A stretch of 64,000 nt of DNA from Prosapia bicincta (GCA_036971475.1 JBAIZL010000001.1:101264850-101328849), one strand, 5' to 3'; positions 26,377-38,383 are shown, numbered from the stretch's first letter. The notes: a model not told the origin generated them from the sequence alone. A program made the numbers and translations.

Positions 26377-28415
26377 TAAACACGAAAAGTGTGAATTAAC
26401 ATACATTTTGTACTTCTTTCTTTTTAAAATAATCTTTGACGACATGAATTTTGTGACTATGTTTACAGTACAAGTTGTAGGCTACGTACGGGGCAATATA
26501 ACTGTGAGTAACACATGCCTGATTTGCTTTGTATATTAGAGAGTAAACATTATTATACTATAAGAACAAGATTGTGGAAACAATAAAACGTTTATCTGCT
26601 ATATGTTTTAGCTTCTTTCTTGGAAACTTTAAACAGTTTTACTGAAGCTCAAAATGAAATTCTCATTATTTTCTATAGTTTTACAATTATTAACATAATA
26701 CTACTTGTTTAAATTTCTTTAAATGAATATAAAACGAGTTTTGTTATTATATTTTACGCTACTTCAGTAGGTTTATTTGTTTTAAAATTAGACCTTGGGT
26801 TACATAAGACCTTAAATCTTATCGCATAACAATAATCAATAACTAAAGCTTAAATGAGAATAGCTAATACGACGTATAAATAATAACTATAAAGTAAAAT
26901 AAATTACAAAATAGAGGTGATAGAGACTGGCTAACAGTCGTGGATATTTCATTTCAAGAATGTAGTTAATAAAGCTTTTATTAAAACCTAGCTTTGTAAT
27001 TAGAATTACATTAATGTAATGAAAACCTTTATTAGATGTTGAAACGTTTTTTTATTTAATTTTATTCAAGTAATTGAAGGGTTATTGAAATTACCTCTTA
27101 AAAAGTAGAAGATTTTAATTTAAAAATTCGAAGTAAAAATATGTAACTCAATTTCACCTTATTGCATTGTTTTAGTAAGATATATCGAAATATAAATTAT
27201 TAATCAGTATTTATTAAGTGATAAGAAATATTTATTATTAAAATTTTAACTTGATAAGGCACAATAAATAAAGTAACATTAATTACTTATTAAATCAGCT
27301 GTTTTATAACGGCTGTTAATTTATAACACAAAATCTACTGTTGTATGATTATATCTTATGACTTAATTTAAGCTAACATATAAATCGCACCCCGTGATGC
27401 TTATTTTGACGGAACAAAGCGTATCAGTTTGGATGATTTTTGTAAATCGAGATATAAAAAGTATTCACTTCTATAACACATGGGTTATAAAATCAGCTGT
27501 TGTATGAAATGTTATGTTATCACCATAAAATTTTCGAGATTTCTGAAATACGTGAGAAATTACATTAGAAATGGTTAGACTCTAAATAGCCTCTCTTAGT
27601 GATGAAGCTGCAGTTAGCGTAAAGCGACTCCATTGTATACTGTTTCTAACTTTTTGAATATTCGGAAATCCTATTTATATGTAACGAAATGAATGCTTCT
27701 TATTCTTCTCGCAGTGTGTCAGGCCTGTCTAAAAACGTTTTCATTATAAAAATATAAATATAATCTAAATCTCGGAGCACGGCCCTTTATAAGTGCCTTG
27801 GACGACACAGAGTATACAAGAAGAGCGTTCAAAAAAGCAAGAAGGCTTAAGGACATAAGATGAGTGTTTTAATTAAGGTTCACGGTAAGAATAAACAAGC
27901 CTGTTGTAATTAAATCACAAGACAAGTGAAATCATTGTTATTCATAAATCAGCTGGTGAGTTAGATGTGAAGAAATTAATGTGAAATACATTGGTAATTG
28001 TTGCTGTAAAATTAATAGCTTCTTTTCTAACTGGTTAAAATGTAAAAATTCGATATTGCATATTCATTATTCAGAATAAAACATGCGTTGTCAAATTGTA
28101 ATTGCTGGAGTAAATACGTGGCCTGCAGTTTTCACTTAACTCGATCTATGTATTCTTATAGCTTGGAAGTGTTCATTTTTAATTGTTATTTTCACTCTCA
28201 CTTTAGATAAGGTTAAATTGTAAATAAGAGATAACTTACATGTGTCATGTTACAAAGTTCAGAAACTACTGCGAACCTAAGATCCTACTTGAAGCACCTT
28301 TTATGTATATATTCGTTGACTGATATTTTTGCACGTTCCCTGAAAAATAAATCGTTGTTTTAAAATCACAACTATAAATCAACAATTACAATTATAAAAA
28401 CAAGATCAGATGAAG
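26377..28415. other. AT-rich spacer, nothing recognised
   Basis: No ORF above about 60 codons and no shared repeat recognised. Confidence 0.45.
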
Positions 28416-28760
28416 TTACAAGTTCAGGGTACACTGTAATTTTATTAATATTGAAGCGGATGACTTTGATTCGACTGTTGACCACTGGTAGGTTTCGTGT
28501 CGTGTTTCCCTCTGCACATCTAAACATATCACATCTAATTTTACTTTAGTTCGGTCCTGGAAGCCCCACTGAAATTCGTTAGTCGAGTCACGTTTTGTGG
28601 AACACATTTCTCGTTGCTTTCGCGTCTCAAAGGACCAAATCCCTCTGCTTTTGTTCCCTTTTGGTCTTTTGTTCAGGAAGTGGCCGAATTCTTGTTTGGT
28701 TAAACCTTCCTGTTTCATTAGTAGTCTACCTCTAAAAATTGTATTGGTTTGTAAATTCAT
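28416..28760 (-). other. Unrecognised 114-codon ORF
   Basis: A minus-strand ATG frame of 114 codons, rich in Lys, Arg, Gln, Glu and Thr, in a stretch with less extreme base composition than its neighbours. It has no signal peptide, membrane segment or known motif. It could be a decayed transposon fragment or a chance ORF. No poly(A) signal or splice pattern that I can defend was found. Confidence 0.2.
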
Positions 28761-29439
28761 TTTGTTTTTTAAAAAAATGCATTTATAAGACGTTAGGTTT
28801 ATAAGATGGAATCTTACAAGACTAAATTCAGTTTTTTTAAAAACATATTTTAGTCAGTGTTAATGTGTCGTTAAAATAATTTTTATTTTAAATGTTAGGA
28901 TATTCTTCAGTTATTAGATTACGTTCAACAATAGTTGCTTTTATCTATGATACAAACATAATTAAGGATAAATGTAATAAAGGATAATGTAATTTCAAAT
29001 GAAATAAGGGATAAATTACCTATATAGTTCGATTCAAATTAAACATTAGTGAATACAAATTTAAATTATCTTTACTTGTTGGCAAACGTGTTCGAATGAA
29101 GAAAGGAGAAGCTTCACCACGGACCACTGGCAACTTCAAAACATAGAGGGTTATAAATTTGAAAATGGGCTTTTGTTATAAATGTCCTCAATATGTCTTT
29201 TTATATACGTCGTAGGACCAAATTTGGCTGGAGAACCTGACTTCGTTACGTACGTTTATTATTAATTCTTACTCTATTTACGCTCTCGTAAACAAGTAGG
29301 CATATACTAGGGTTCAACCACCACGGATATCTCAGACAGAGGAAGGGGTTTGACCACGTGGGGTTCAGCGTCTGCAATGCGACAGTGACTGGAGGTATGA
29401 TCATCGACACGTGGACTAGTGTAGAGTTTTCAAATAAAT
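28761..29439. other. AT-rich spacer, nothing recognised
   Basis: No feature recognised before the repeat at 29440. Confidence 0.4.
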
Positions 29440-29565
29440 CACCTTAGTAGTAGCCAACCACTGAGGAAGGCTACATCGTTGCCGAAACTATTCTCTCGTG
29501 TGTTTCTTTATTAAAACTAATTGTTGGTGAGATTTTAAGTTCACTATTTTGACTTTTACCTTTCA
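29440..29565 (+). repeat. Dispersed repeat with CTGAGGA...GAAAC motif, copy 1
   Basis: Matches the minus strand of 49165-49290: GTAGTAGCCAA, CTGAGGAAGGC, GCCGAAACTA, TTATTAAAACTAATT and GGTGAGATTTTAAGTTCACT. CTGAGGA is at 29461-29467, stem GGC/GCC at 29469-29471 and 29481-29483, and GAAAC at 29484-29488. Confidence 0.85.
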
Positions 29566-29689
29566 AATAAATCAGTTCATATTTTAATGAAATAGCTTTT
29601 ATATTTTTTCGTTACTTTATTGTACAATGCTCACTCATTCTACCTTTTAATTACTTTCAGCAATTGAGAGTAATTTGTCGATACCATAT

Positions 29690-29900
29690 GACGAAGTTAC
29701 AGTTGCCTTTGTGTGCCGATCGATCATCGCGTAGTTGGGCAACACCTAAAAAGAAAACAAGTTCACCGAAGCCGTAATGCTTCCTTGTGACGCACGCGCT
29801 CATGACGTCATACTTTCTTGTTGAGTCACTTTGCCATTCAGTCTCGTTCTTTTCCGCAGCTCACGCCTTAATAACGTATTTAAGGTAGGGTTTCATTCTC
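29690..29900. promoter_or_regulatory. Possible promoter or enhancer: CRE, AP-1 and Inr-like sites
   Basis: A locally GC-richer stretch holds a perfect CRE palindrome TGACGTCA (29803-29810), an upstream half site TGACGCA, an AP-1 site TGAGTCA (29822-29828) and an arthropod initiator-like TCAGT (29838-29842). No DPE was found at the expected distance and no gene is evident downstream, so this is a motif-level suggestion only. Confidence 0.25.
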
Positions 29901-30611
29901 TTCCAAGCCAACACTTTTCCTACTTCTTTCATTTTCCTTATTCGATGATTTTCAAACTCACAGGTTGTTTTTTACTGCTCTAAAATCAATATTTTTTTTA
30001 GTTTTACTGTCATCAGTAAACCTGAGGGATGTGAGAAATTCCTGTATTTGCTAATCGGATAAACGTACTTACATTATTGTTGCAATATTTAGGTAAAACA
30101 GCACAAGTCCCTCTAAGAAAGAAATAGGCAGTATACGAAAGGCTTCAAAACTGGGCGCAGTAAGAACAGAATTTGATCAACCACCTACCACGTGAAGTAA
30201 GGTGTATTGGAGGAAGGGCAAGTGATATAAAACGGATCCGAGGTACTTTCCCTGTGATTTTTGACCGAACTCATCACCCAACATTTGTGATTCATTCATT
30301 GATTTTTTCGATCATAGCTCATATCAAGTTTGTGTTCACTGTAAATAATTCAATTTTAAAACAAGAAATATATTATTTAAGGAAATTGAAAATATCTCGT
30401 TTTTTCTGTAACAAAGTATTTTTTGTAACAAAGAAGTGCGAACAATCGGAAAATATTCTCACAATCGATACCACTCCTGTATTGTTAAGAAATACTTAAA
30501 CTTATAACAAGTATCACCTTCTAATTTTTGCAGCCCTTATTTACTTTTAGTACATATCGCTTTTGTAACAAATCAGTTACTTTGGTGATTACGTTTGAAA
30601 ACAAAAGCACG
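29901..30611. other. Spacer with an unrecognised 108-codon ORF
   Basis: The plus-strand frame at 30173-30499 (108 codons) matches no family I know. It lacks a convincing start context and is AT-biased toward its end. It lies 330-660 bases downstream of the CRE/AP-1 cluster, but a link is unproven. Confidence 0.3.
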
Positions 30612-30885
30612 CTTTTCCTTTAACGAAACCATAATTCTAAGCCGCGACCAGTAATTGGGTTAACCCAGTCCGCAAATCCAATTACTTGTTTGGGAAACAA
30701 TTAGCGATGAGTGCGCCAATAGTTTCGGTATTGGCTCCGAGACTTTCGCCATTTTGTTGGACGTTTTGTTAATTCCGTAGTAAATCAAATCTACGAATTT
30801 ATAGAAATGATTAGAAAATATATACGTTATAAAATTTATTAATAACTTAAACAATAGTTTATGACTATCCGAACTTGTAAAATAT
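30612..30885 (-). repeat. Dispersed repeat pair with 53.1 kb
   Basis: The minus strand shares CGCACTCATCGCTAATTGTT, AAGTAATTGGATTT and TTACCCAATTAC-like words with 53061-53240, and both have AAAATGGCG upstream. Its far end (30842-30880) also carries the ACAATAGTTTATGACTATCC module seen at 19660 and 34470. It is an unclassified transposon fragment. Confidence 0.75.
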
Positions 30886-32042
30886 AAGTATCCATCTAAC
30901 ACAATATGGATAAATTTCACTAATAACGTTCTATTGCGTAGAACATTGAATATCGAATGAAAAGAGGAATGACTGATGATTTTACTTGTGCCATATGACG
31001 TCATGTCTCACCGTTGTCACCTGACTTCATTTGTTGCTAAGATAGGTGTATAGTTAAACCGTTTTTATATCCATTATTAATTCTTTTTGCTTAAACGTAG
31101 AGAAATAATTATGAATAATGTAAAGAGAAATGTAACAGGTACAAAATGTATGGTACGGAATATCCTAGGAACATGATTGGAGTATGTTGGGTAGGATAAC
31201 TCTAGCAGACCTGATAGACTCTTATGAAGGATTTTAATTTTTTTTATAACAATTTATATCAAAGTATAAGAAGAATTGTATCATAAATCATATGGTAATA
31301 AAGGGTAGCGACCTAACAACTTCAGGTACCTAGAGCAGGGGAAAGTTATTACTCGAGTTGGTGGGTCTACTTGAAACAGACTTCCTATAGGAAGCTATCT
31401 TTCTACTCACTCACTATCCTTCTTGAGAACACGTGCGTTAAAATAACAGAGTAATCTGAAGCATGCAATGCGTATTATTTTTGTTACAGTGTGTTGTCTT
31501 GTTTGAAGAGGTATCTCGAGGACTCAAACCTATCGTAGGTCACTACCTACTAATCAGTCCCGCACCCACCAGGATAAAAGATTAGAACATCTCCTTTAGC
31601 TGCGTACACAGCCAAGGGGTTAGAATCAGTTTTTCTGAGGGGTTTAGTTTTTTGTGTGTTTTAGTATAAAATGAGAAAATCATTAGTCTTGTGTTCTAGT
31701 CTAATAATATGACTATAAGAGAGACGATATCACTTTTGAGCGATTATATTATTAAACACTAGATGCGCTTCTGAAGCGTCTCACCATAAAATATCTAGGC
31801 TAATTATATTGGTCATTCACAGATGTTAACCAATTAGGTAGCCTGTGCAGATGCCTATGTAGGAAGAGAATATAGAGCGTAGATTTAATAAATACCCTAT
31901 TACACATCCTATTCAATAGAGTCATAAAGAGACAATAAAATATAAAAAAATGTCAAAACATTGTCAGGTTGGCACTCCAGGGACACTGAAATAATTCTCT
32001 ATCTATTAACTTTACACGAGTAGTATATGGTTAAACTTAGAT
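30886..32042. other. AT-rich spacer, one CRE site
   Basis: A second perfect TGACGTCA lies at about 30994-31001. Otherwise nothing was recognised. Confidence 0.4.
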
Positions 32043-32240
32043 CTAAAACAACATAGGTTATTCAAATACAAGAATATGTATTAATTTATATTCAAAGCTT
32101 TTCGTTGATAAACAGAAACGATTGATTGTATTATTCATTCCTGATGATGTTGGTACTGTTTATCAACGAAAAGCTTTCATTATAAATTAATAAATATTCT
32201 TGTATTTAAATAACCTATGTTGTTTTAGAATGTTAAACAA
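32043..32240. repeat. Foldback element with hammerhead-like core
   Basis: Arm 32043-32114 is complementary to arm 32158-32228 around a loop of about 43 bases. The plus strand reads CTGATGA (32141-32147), one base, GTTG/CAAC stem (32149-32152 with 32164-32167), then GAAAA (32168-32172). A half copy lies at 14885-14990 and a degenerate relative at 43783-43870. Confidence 0.85.
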
Positions 32241-33357
32241 GAAAACCTATTTTATATTTATATTAAACTTACATATAGATAAAAAATTAGGTGTTATACA
32301 TTTTTTAAACGAATAACGAATCTGAAGGCTTTTACTGAACCAGTCTGGCTTTTGCGGACGCCACATTCAGTTAAAAGGCATCAGTCAGTCCCATCTATGT
32401 AAAAACAAAATGAAGCGACAACCTGTAGCATCAATTCGATTTTATCGTACAGTATCTCTAATTTCCCGATCAGTTTCCTGCCTTTTTAGCTCTCTTCCTC
32501 ATGTTACAAAGGTTTTCCACCACCGGGCATTACGTGTCATTTTATAAAAACCAATAGTTTCTATCTGTATTAGTCATACAAATATGCCCTTCATCCTCTT
32601 ACACAACAACTGGTTTTGTTTCTACGCAGCGGAACTCGTTTTTGAATTGCACTCGTCTGGGTATGCGTTTTAAAATGGATTATAGTTTTAGAATAGTTTT
32701 TTTTTTTTAATGTTCAACTTACTCAACCATGACTTCTTTTCAGGATTCATTTCCTATGAAGATGAAATATGATGACCCGTCTTTAAAGAGTATTTGTCCT
32801 TCACAGTATTACGGATGAATAAAACCAATAACAAACAAAATCAATTTTAAAAGGTCCGTCATTTCTATTACAAGTTGTAGCAAAGCTTAAAGTATCTTAG
32901 TGTTCACAAATTGGCTTTCACAGTGTTAATGCCGATATGTGCTTCTACGCATCTCAAGGTAACTGGGCAGGTTAAAAATGATAACCAATACTCAAAAGTA
33001 TAAATGTCCTACATTCAGCCTATACAACACCTATGTGTCCTTAGAAGTCCGGCTGCCTTATTAAGGTTAACATTTTCATTTTATAAGTAAAGAACACGAA
33101 TTCAAACCACAAGCTTAAGTAAAAAATTTACTTCATGAGATTATAGAACAAACACGTTTTCTAACAAAACAATTTACAAAACCATGAACAGATGTTCACG
33201 CATGTGCGTGCGTGTGACTATTACCTAATAAGGGCAAAAATTAAACATCCTGCTCGTATGGAATAATTTCAGAATATCAGATTTACAATTTGTTTCCGTC
33301 ACTCAGTAATACATTTTGTTTCCATTTAGAGACATGTAATTAAGAAATATACCCCCT
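32241..33357. other. AT-rich spacer, nothing recognised
   Basis: No coding or repeat signal was seen. Confidence 0.45.
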
Positions 33358-33531
33358 AAAGAACAAAGCTCTCTGATTAAAATGAGGAGCGGATATTAAA
33401 AATTACTTTAAACGAATACTCCCTCACCTATCGAAAGTTAATAATGATAATAGCAACCGTGCCGCACAGGGATATTTTTAAAACAACCCTAGAAGTTTGT
33501 AAACGTTTGATATGTACTTTAGTAATATAAA
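33358..33531 (+). repeat. Short conserved dispersed family (type A), copy 2
   Basis: Shares GAACAAAGCTC, CTGATTA, AATGAGGAGCG, AATTACTT-like and AAAGTTAATAATGATAATAGC words, then CCGTGCC and GGGATATTT, with 26199-26376 and 53817-53984. It is the most diverged of the three. Confidence 0.75.
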
Positions 33532-33864
33532 ATGAACACGATATCTGGTCATTAACAAAGACTACCTGTCCTTGCAGTTAATAGCTTTAGGAATTTTGAT
33601 TAAGGTTTAAACAAATCAAAACATTTTTGGTAACCGAGTAATTTTGTAGGTGAGTAAAATATTTAAATGCTGTATGAGTTTAGAAGAATTCCATAGTTAT
33701 ATGGCACAAAATTGTATTAATCACGGTCCTATTGGCATGGTTTAAACAAAATATGATTTCCCGTTTTCTTAAAAGTAAAAATAATCATAACTTTATAACC
33801 ATGAACATGAATCGTTAAACATAAATTCACGTTTATTTAGGCTCTTGCAGGAATGTTTTCCTGG

Positions 33865-33965
33865 AGGATAACTAAACGGGGTCACGTAAATACGTTTTTT
33901 TTATAAATACGACTTTTCGACCAATGGTTTCTTGCCCTTATCAAGTCTGTTTTACTACAAAAAAC
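33865..33965 (-). repeat. Penelope-tail-like segment
   Basis: The minus strand reads ACTTGATAAGGGCAAGAAAC, then GGTCGAAAAGTCGTATTT, then AAATACGTTTTTTTT-type repeats of ACGTATTTACG. This follows the TGATAAG / stem / CGAAA pattern of the other hammerhead-like tails here. Only one copy was seen, so the assignment is by analogy. Confidence 0.35.
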
Positions 33966-34135
33966 ATATTATTCACATTTAACATTACGATGGCTAATAT
34001 GAGAAGTAAAAAAATCATTGCTTCCACACTTAACTAAAAAACAAGGAATATAAAACAAATTTCAAGTAAACTCCTACTAAATTCAACAAAGAAAAATTTA
34101 TTTTAGTTACTTTAGTGCACAGATGTCAGAACAAC

Positions 34136-34872
34136 AATATTAAGTGGCAAAATAGAAAGCGAGTTTGCTTGTAATTTTCCATTTTCCTTTATATGTATGG
34201 TGTTAGACTATTATTTTTGTTTGTTACTATTTATACGCTTCCTTTTTTCGTCGATTGAATTGTGTTGCAATTTCTTTTCCGTTCCTTTGTCCGTTTGTGA
34301 ATAAGGTTTGATGCCGCTAATCCAGTTTGTTTGTTTATTTTATTTTTTTCATAAATTTTTAAACCTAGATCATTATTTATGATATTGTGAGGTAACCATG
34401 GCAACAATTTAAGTCTTGAATTTTGTAGTCCATTACGTTCGGTGAATCTTATTAATCACTTAAAACAGTAGTTTATGACTATTGTTTTAAGTGATTAAAA
34501 ACAATTTAAGATCGTCCAATGGAGGTTTCGAGGACAACCAGAAGGCGGCAAAAGAAAAATTAATACACATCTCTGAATTATACATTTACATGTAAATAAA
34601 AGTTTGCACAGTTCCAAAGGGCTAGACTTCAAACATGAAGATACTCATTTCGAACCCGGTTAGACTCCTCTATTTTTTATAATGTAATTATTAAATAAAT
34701 ATTTGAAAAAATCTATAATAACATCATTTATCATCCCTTACAAGTTTTAAAAAATATATTTGAAATTGCTTGGATGAATAAAAACGTATTTTATGAACCA
34801 TTGAAAATTGGACAAGATATATATATATATATATATATATGGAGAATGTGAGCTAATAGAAGGAATTTAATA
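34136..34872 (+). repeat. tRNA-like-containing repeat family, copy 1
   Basis: Shares its left part with 49443-49540 (GGCAAARTAGAAAGCGARTT and GACTATTATTTTTGTTTGTT), a middle part with the copies at 41.5 and 42.1 kb (CTATTTATGAYATTTTGTGGTAACC-type start), a tRNA-like segment at 34601-34670 (degenerate A box, B-box-like TTTCGAACCC) and the 3' end GTGAGCTAATAGAAGGAATT. It carries a nested insertion at 34414-34500 and a (TA)n at 34816-34840. It looks like an old SINE-like or composite element. Confidence 0.8.
34414..34500 (+). mobile_element. Nested 87-bp insertion with target-site duplication
   Basis: ACAATTTAAG occurs on both sides (34404-34413 and 34501-34510), and the inserted block is absent from the two comparable copies of the host repeat. 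The insert is the GTCCATTACGTTCGGTGAAT module also found at 19629-19648, followed by a hairpin with arms near 34451-34467 and 34481-34498. Confidence 0.75.
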
Positions 34873-35245
34873 ATCAGCTATAGCTCAACGCGATTCTTAA
34901 ATGTAGAAGGAGTGAGATTTTCAGTTTTCTTATTAGTCGTCTTCGTGTTAAATGTGAGGTCTACTTTTTTATAACTTAGTAAAACACTCGATAAGGGCAA
35001 CTATCAAGTTGTGGCAACACAGCTTTTCTAATAAATTAGTTTACTTCACTGGCCTATCGACCGTTTGATTGTCCTTCAAGTGAAACATACATGTTCTAAT
35101 GCTAAACATAAAAGGTAGGAAAGATTTATTTAATGAAATAAGCTGTATGACTTTTGAACTGTCGAAAATCATTGAAAGGTTCATGGCCAGGAACTATAAA
35201 ATTTTGTTAGACTACGGGATGTTTGATTAGTTAAAAGATTGTATA
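34873..35245. other. Spacer, nothing recognised
   Basis: No feature seen between the tRNA-like repeat and the inverted-repeat element. Confidence 0.4.
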
Positions 35246-35614
35246 GCTGGTCACACGTAAGCTGGCGCGTGACTGCGAAGGGCGAGCATAGGGGAAGGGA
35301 AGGGTAGATGAAGCTAAAGACCATTTCACAAACATTTTAATAGGAGGTATAGTATTTATATTACAATAATGTAAATTTGACATTGCCGAAACACCGTTAT
35401 AAAATCATTTTATTTTAAATTGTCATATAACCAAATCATTTACATAAATATTTTAACAAATTTACCTATATAAGTTTTCTAAACAACCGCAACGTTTGCA
35501 ATTTCTTATTGATGGCCTTTAATGCAATACGCACTACAAAAACCAATGTTTTTGAATAGGGCATTTTTTTGGTTTTCTATCAATTGATAGCGCGCCAGCT
35601 TACGAGGGAACAGT
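35246..35614. mobile_element. Candidate TA-flanked MITE (369 bp)
   Basis: The terminal inverted repeats share a perfect CGTAAGCTGGCGCG core (left 35256-35269, right complement 35591-35604) and weaker similarity outward to a TA dinucleotide on each side (35244-35245 and 35615-35616). TA duplications are typical of Tc1/mariner-type elements. No transposase is encoded. The outermost 10 bases match only partly, so the exact ends are uncertain. Confidence 0.55.
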
Positions 35615-35859
35615 TACACATGAGCAGAAAACGTTAGCTAATCAGAGTAGAAGACAATTTATTACGTTGCATATGTATGGGGATGTAAAGTTAGAATGCA
35701 GCTTGACGAAATAGAATAGAAAACAGGACTATTTAAAACGATCCCCTCTTAAATAACGTTATTTTTTTATTTATTTAATAGACCATATTTAAAAATAAAT
35801 ATTAACATTCTTACTATGGTACTTGGCCCCAAAGCGTCATAATTATTATATAAATAAAT

Positions 35860-35882
35860 AAATATATATATATATATATATG
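35860..35882. repeat. Short (TA)n tract
   Basis: TA run preceded by AAATAAATAAA. It abuts the Penelope-tail-like segment to its right. Confidence 0.9.
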
Positions 35883-36016
35883 TGTTTATTTGTATCCGGA
35901 ATTTATCTGTTCATTTGCAGTGCATAAAATTGTAGTTCCGACGTTTCGCTAGAATCTCATCTAGCATTGACGAGGTGAACTCAACAACAGTTGAAAAATG
36001 AACGCTGTAATTAGAA

Positions 36017-36018
<2 letters not shown>
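35883..36018 (-). repeat. Penelope-tail-like segment between TA tracts
   Basis: The minus strand reads a perfect hairpin GCTAGA-TGAGAT-TCTAGC followed at once by GAAACGTC, then CTGCAAATGAACAGATAAAT and GGATACAAATAAACA toward the left TA tract. The hairpin plus GAAAC/GTC arrangement resembles the hammerhead-like tails of Penelope-like elements. Confidence 0.45.

Positions 36019-36061
<43 letters not shown>
36019..36061. repeat. (TA)n microsatellite
   Basis: About 21 TA units directly right of the Penelope-tail-like segment. Confidence 0.95.
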
Positions 36062-36065
<4 letters not shown>

Positions 36066-36189
36066 CGAAATTCATTAGGTTAAGAAGGCTGTTGGTAAAA
36101 TTATTTGAGCTTGTGAAATATCCCTGGCTAGCGCTAGTCTATTGTCACATCTATCGGCCGAAATAAGTTACTGCACACACCTGCAAATC

Positions 36190-37000
36190 ATAAATAAAAA
36201 TAATTCGAAAGGGGTTCATTGTAAGTAAACCAAGATGTGCCTCGTTCATGGGAGAGAAGCTTTACCTAGACATCCACGGACCAGGGAGATTTATAACTAG
36301 GAATTCCTGAGAATACAGAAAAACACATGCACCTGTGGAAAAGTTCAACAAATTCCCACGAAGCCAAAAAAGGAAAGTGCGGGAAGTGTCAAAATTTCAT
36401 AGGCTAGCCAGAGTTTGAGCGCCATAAGGGAGCCAATCAAATTTGAAGAGGGGATGAAAAACAAACGGATACGATCCAAGAGGATGTTCAGGAACGACAG
36501 TCAATTTTCAGTACTCGAAAGGGTCAAGTGGTAGAACTCGAGGAGAAGTAATGTTGAGTTTTTAGTAAAAAAAAATATCAAATTCAAACAAGTAACGTGG
36601 AAATTTAAAATAAGGGAGATTAAATGGTAGCCAGGGAGATTATTAAATAAATAGTGAAGTATAAAGAGGGAGATTAAAGGGTAACAAGTGAGATTAAAAT
36701 AAGGGAATGATTAATAAAGTCGGTTAAGGAATAGAAGCATTTCGAGAAATTAAGAAAAAGTGAAATTAATAGGAAAGTATTACTAAGTGAATTTGTGTCA
36801 AGTGAAGTAAAACAAGGAACCACGCAAGTAATAAACAATACATTTATTTTAACTTAAAACCAACTCTTTAAAGCAACAAACATTAAGACTCTTTTAAACT
36901 TTTATAAATTCATTAAAAAGTCATAGTTAATTGAAATATAAAATTTATCAAACCAAGTGCAGTAACTTATACACGCCCTTAGATAGCTAAAGAAAGTAAA
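36190..37000 (+). repeat. ~0.8-kb dispersed repeat, copy 2
   Basis: Collinear with 8150-8960 (see that entry). Right-end landmarks AAGGAACCACGCAAG and CCAAGTGCAGTAACTTATAC are clear. Confidence 0.75.
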
Positions 37001-37230
37001 TTTAGAACTATTAAAAAAAATCAATAGTAAAATAAGAGTATTGATGCCTATCGGCATATATTAGAGTTAGTAAAAGAATTATATGAACTACCTGTCAATG
37101 CAATATTGATTTTAGGATAAAATAAATCTGTAATTATAAAAGCAAGTAGCTGGATTATTAATTTAAATTCCTAAGAGTAAAACTTATCCTGTAGAGAAGC
37201 ATTAAGTGAAGGTTCGTTAAATAACAATTA

Positions 37231-37243
37231 TCGCCCAACGTGG
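37231..37243 (+). promoter_or_regulatory. Possible LTR-retrotransposon primer binding site
   Basis: TCGCCCAACGTGG closely resembles the TGGCGCCCAACGTGG primer-binding site of many insect LTR elements (family knowledge), with a damaged first part. If real, an LTR would end just to its left (near 37226) and the ~0.8-kb repeat would be part of it. No downstream LTR copy or gag/pol reading frame was recognised, so this remains weak. Confidence 0.3.
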
Positions 37244-37256
37244 AAGGGAAGGAACG

Positions 37257-37260
<4 letters not shown>

Positions 37261-37300
<40 letters not shown>
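37261..37300. repeat. (TA)n microsatellite
   Basis: About 20 TA units flanked by the matching words CGTTATAA and TTATAACATAACG, so the tract sits in the middle of a small palindrome. Confidence 0.95.
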
Positions 37301-37304
<4 letters not shown>

Positions 37305-38383
37305 CATAACGTTTGAGGCTACATAGTGAATTCAGCTTACATCCAAAAAGAAAATTAGTCAGAAGAAATATTAAGCCAAAGCGACAAAGATAGTTCCTAA
37401 AATACACGGACCAGGTTAACCATTGTTCCATCTCGCAGTAGTCATAAAGGCCTGGGGAATCTTTAACAAAAGAAGGGTTCAACTATTTTAAGAGAGGATT
37501 TTCCAAACTACCTGGGTTATAATAATGTACCGTTGCGGCAAGGTCTTTGTAGATGGTTATGGGAATAACCAAATTAACTGAAACTACGTGAGGGGGGAGA
37601 GATGACGCGGGGTTAAAAGAGGAAGTGATCGGGGAGTCTAGGAAGAACTTCATAAGAGGACAGATGTATTGGGGGGGGGGGACCAAGTGTCAGTAATGTG
37701 AATTAGGGTTAAATTTTGTTATTAAAATTAAGGGAAAAGTAATTTTTGTATTTGTACAATTTAAAAGTTAAAAGTGCGACGTAAATAAATGAATAAAGAA
37801 TTAGGAAAATTAAGTGAGTTATGGGAAAGTGCAGAGAAGCAGTATCTGCGGTCAAGACCCAAGGCATCGACAAACAATAACACTTTTTTAAATTTTTTTC
37901 ATTAAATTTAGAACATATTTAAACGTATATTTAAACATATATTAAACAGAACTTTTAAAACAGTAAATTCGGAACAATTTAAAATTCTTTAGTATACAAC
38001 AATAATCTAGTTTCTTTTCACCACGTTCTAATTTATAAAATAGACCCATAATAACGACCCAAAGAAAGAGAAATTAACACTGTCATTTTAAACTTTATTG
38101 TAACAACTTAAAGCCTCAAGAGTCCACCTTTGCTTTTTTGTAATTGTAATATTAACTAAGGAATCAATCTTGTCACTGAGTAGTGTTAAGTTAAATGGGT
38201 ATAATGTGTGTTAATCAAGTGTCAAGAATATATGCAAGTTATGTTAAAATTGATATTGGTGTTTATTAATTACAATCCTGAAGGTGAGACAAAAGAGTGT
38301 TAAAAGTAATATTTTAAAATGACTAAGGTTATAATATATATTGTAATCCTTGGATGAATTTCTTTTTCTTGTTTTATATAGAC
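37301..38383. other. Spacer, partly purine-rich
   Basis: A purine-rich stretch with an 11-base G run lies at 37560-37681. ORFs at 37228-37482 and 37483-37686 (minus) are unrecognised. It may include remains of an LTR element, but no domain was identified. Confidence 0.4.
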
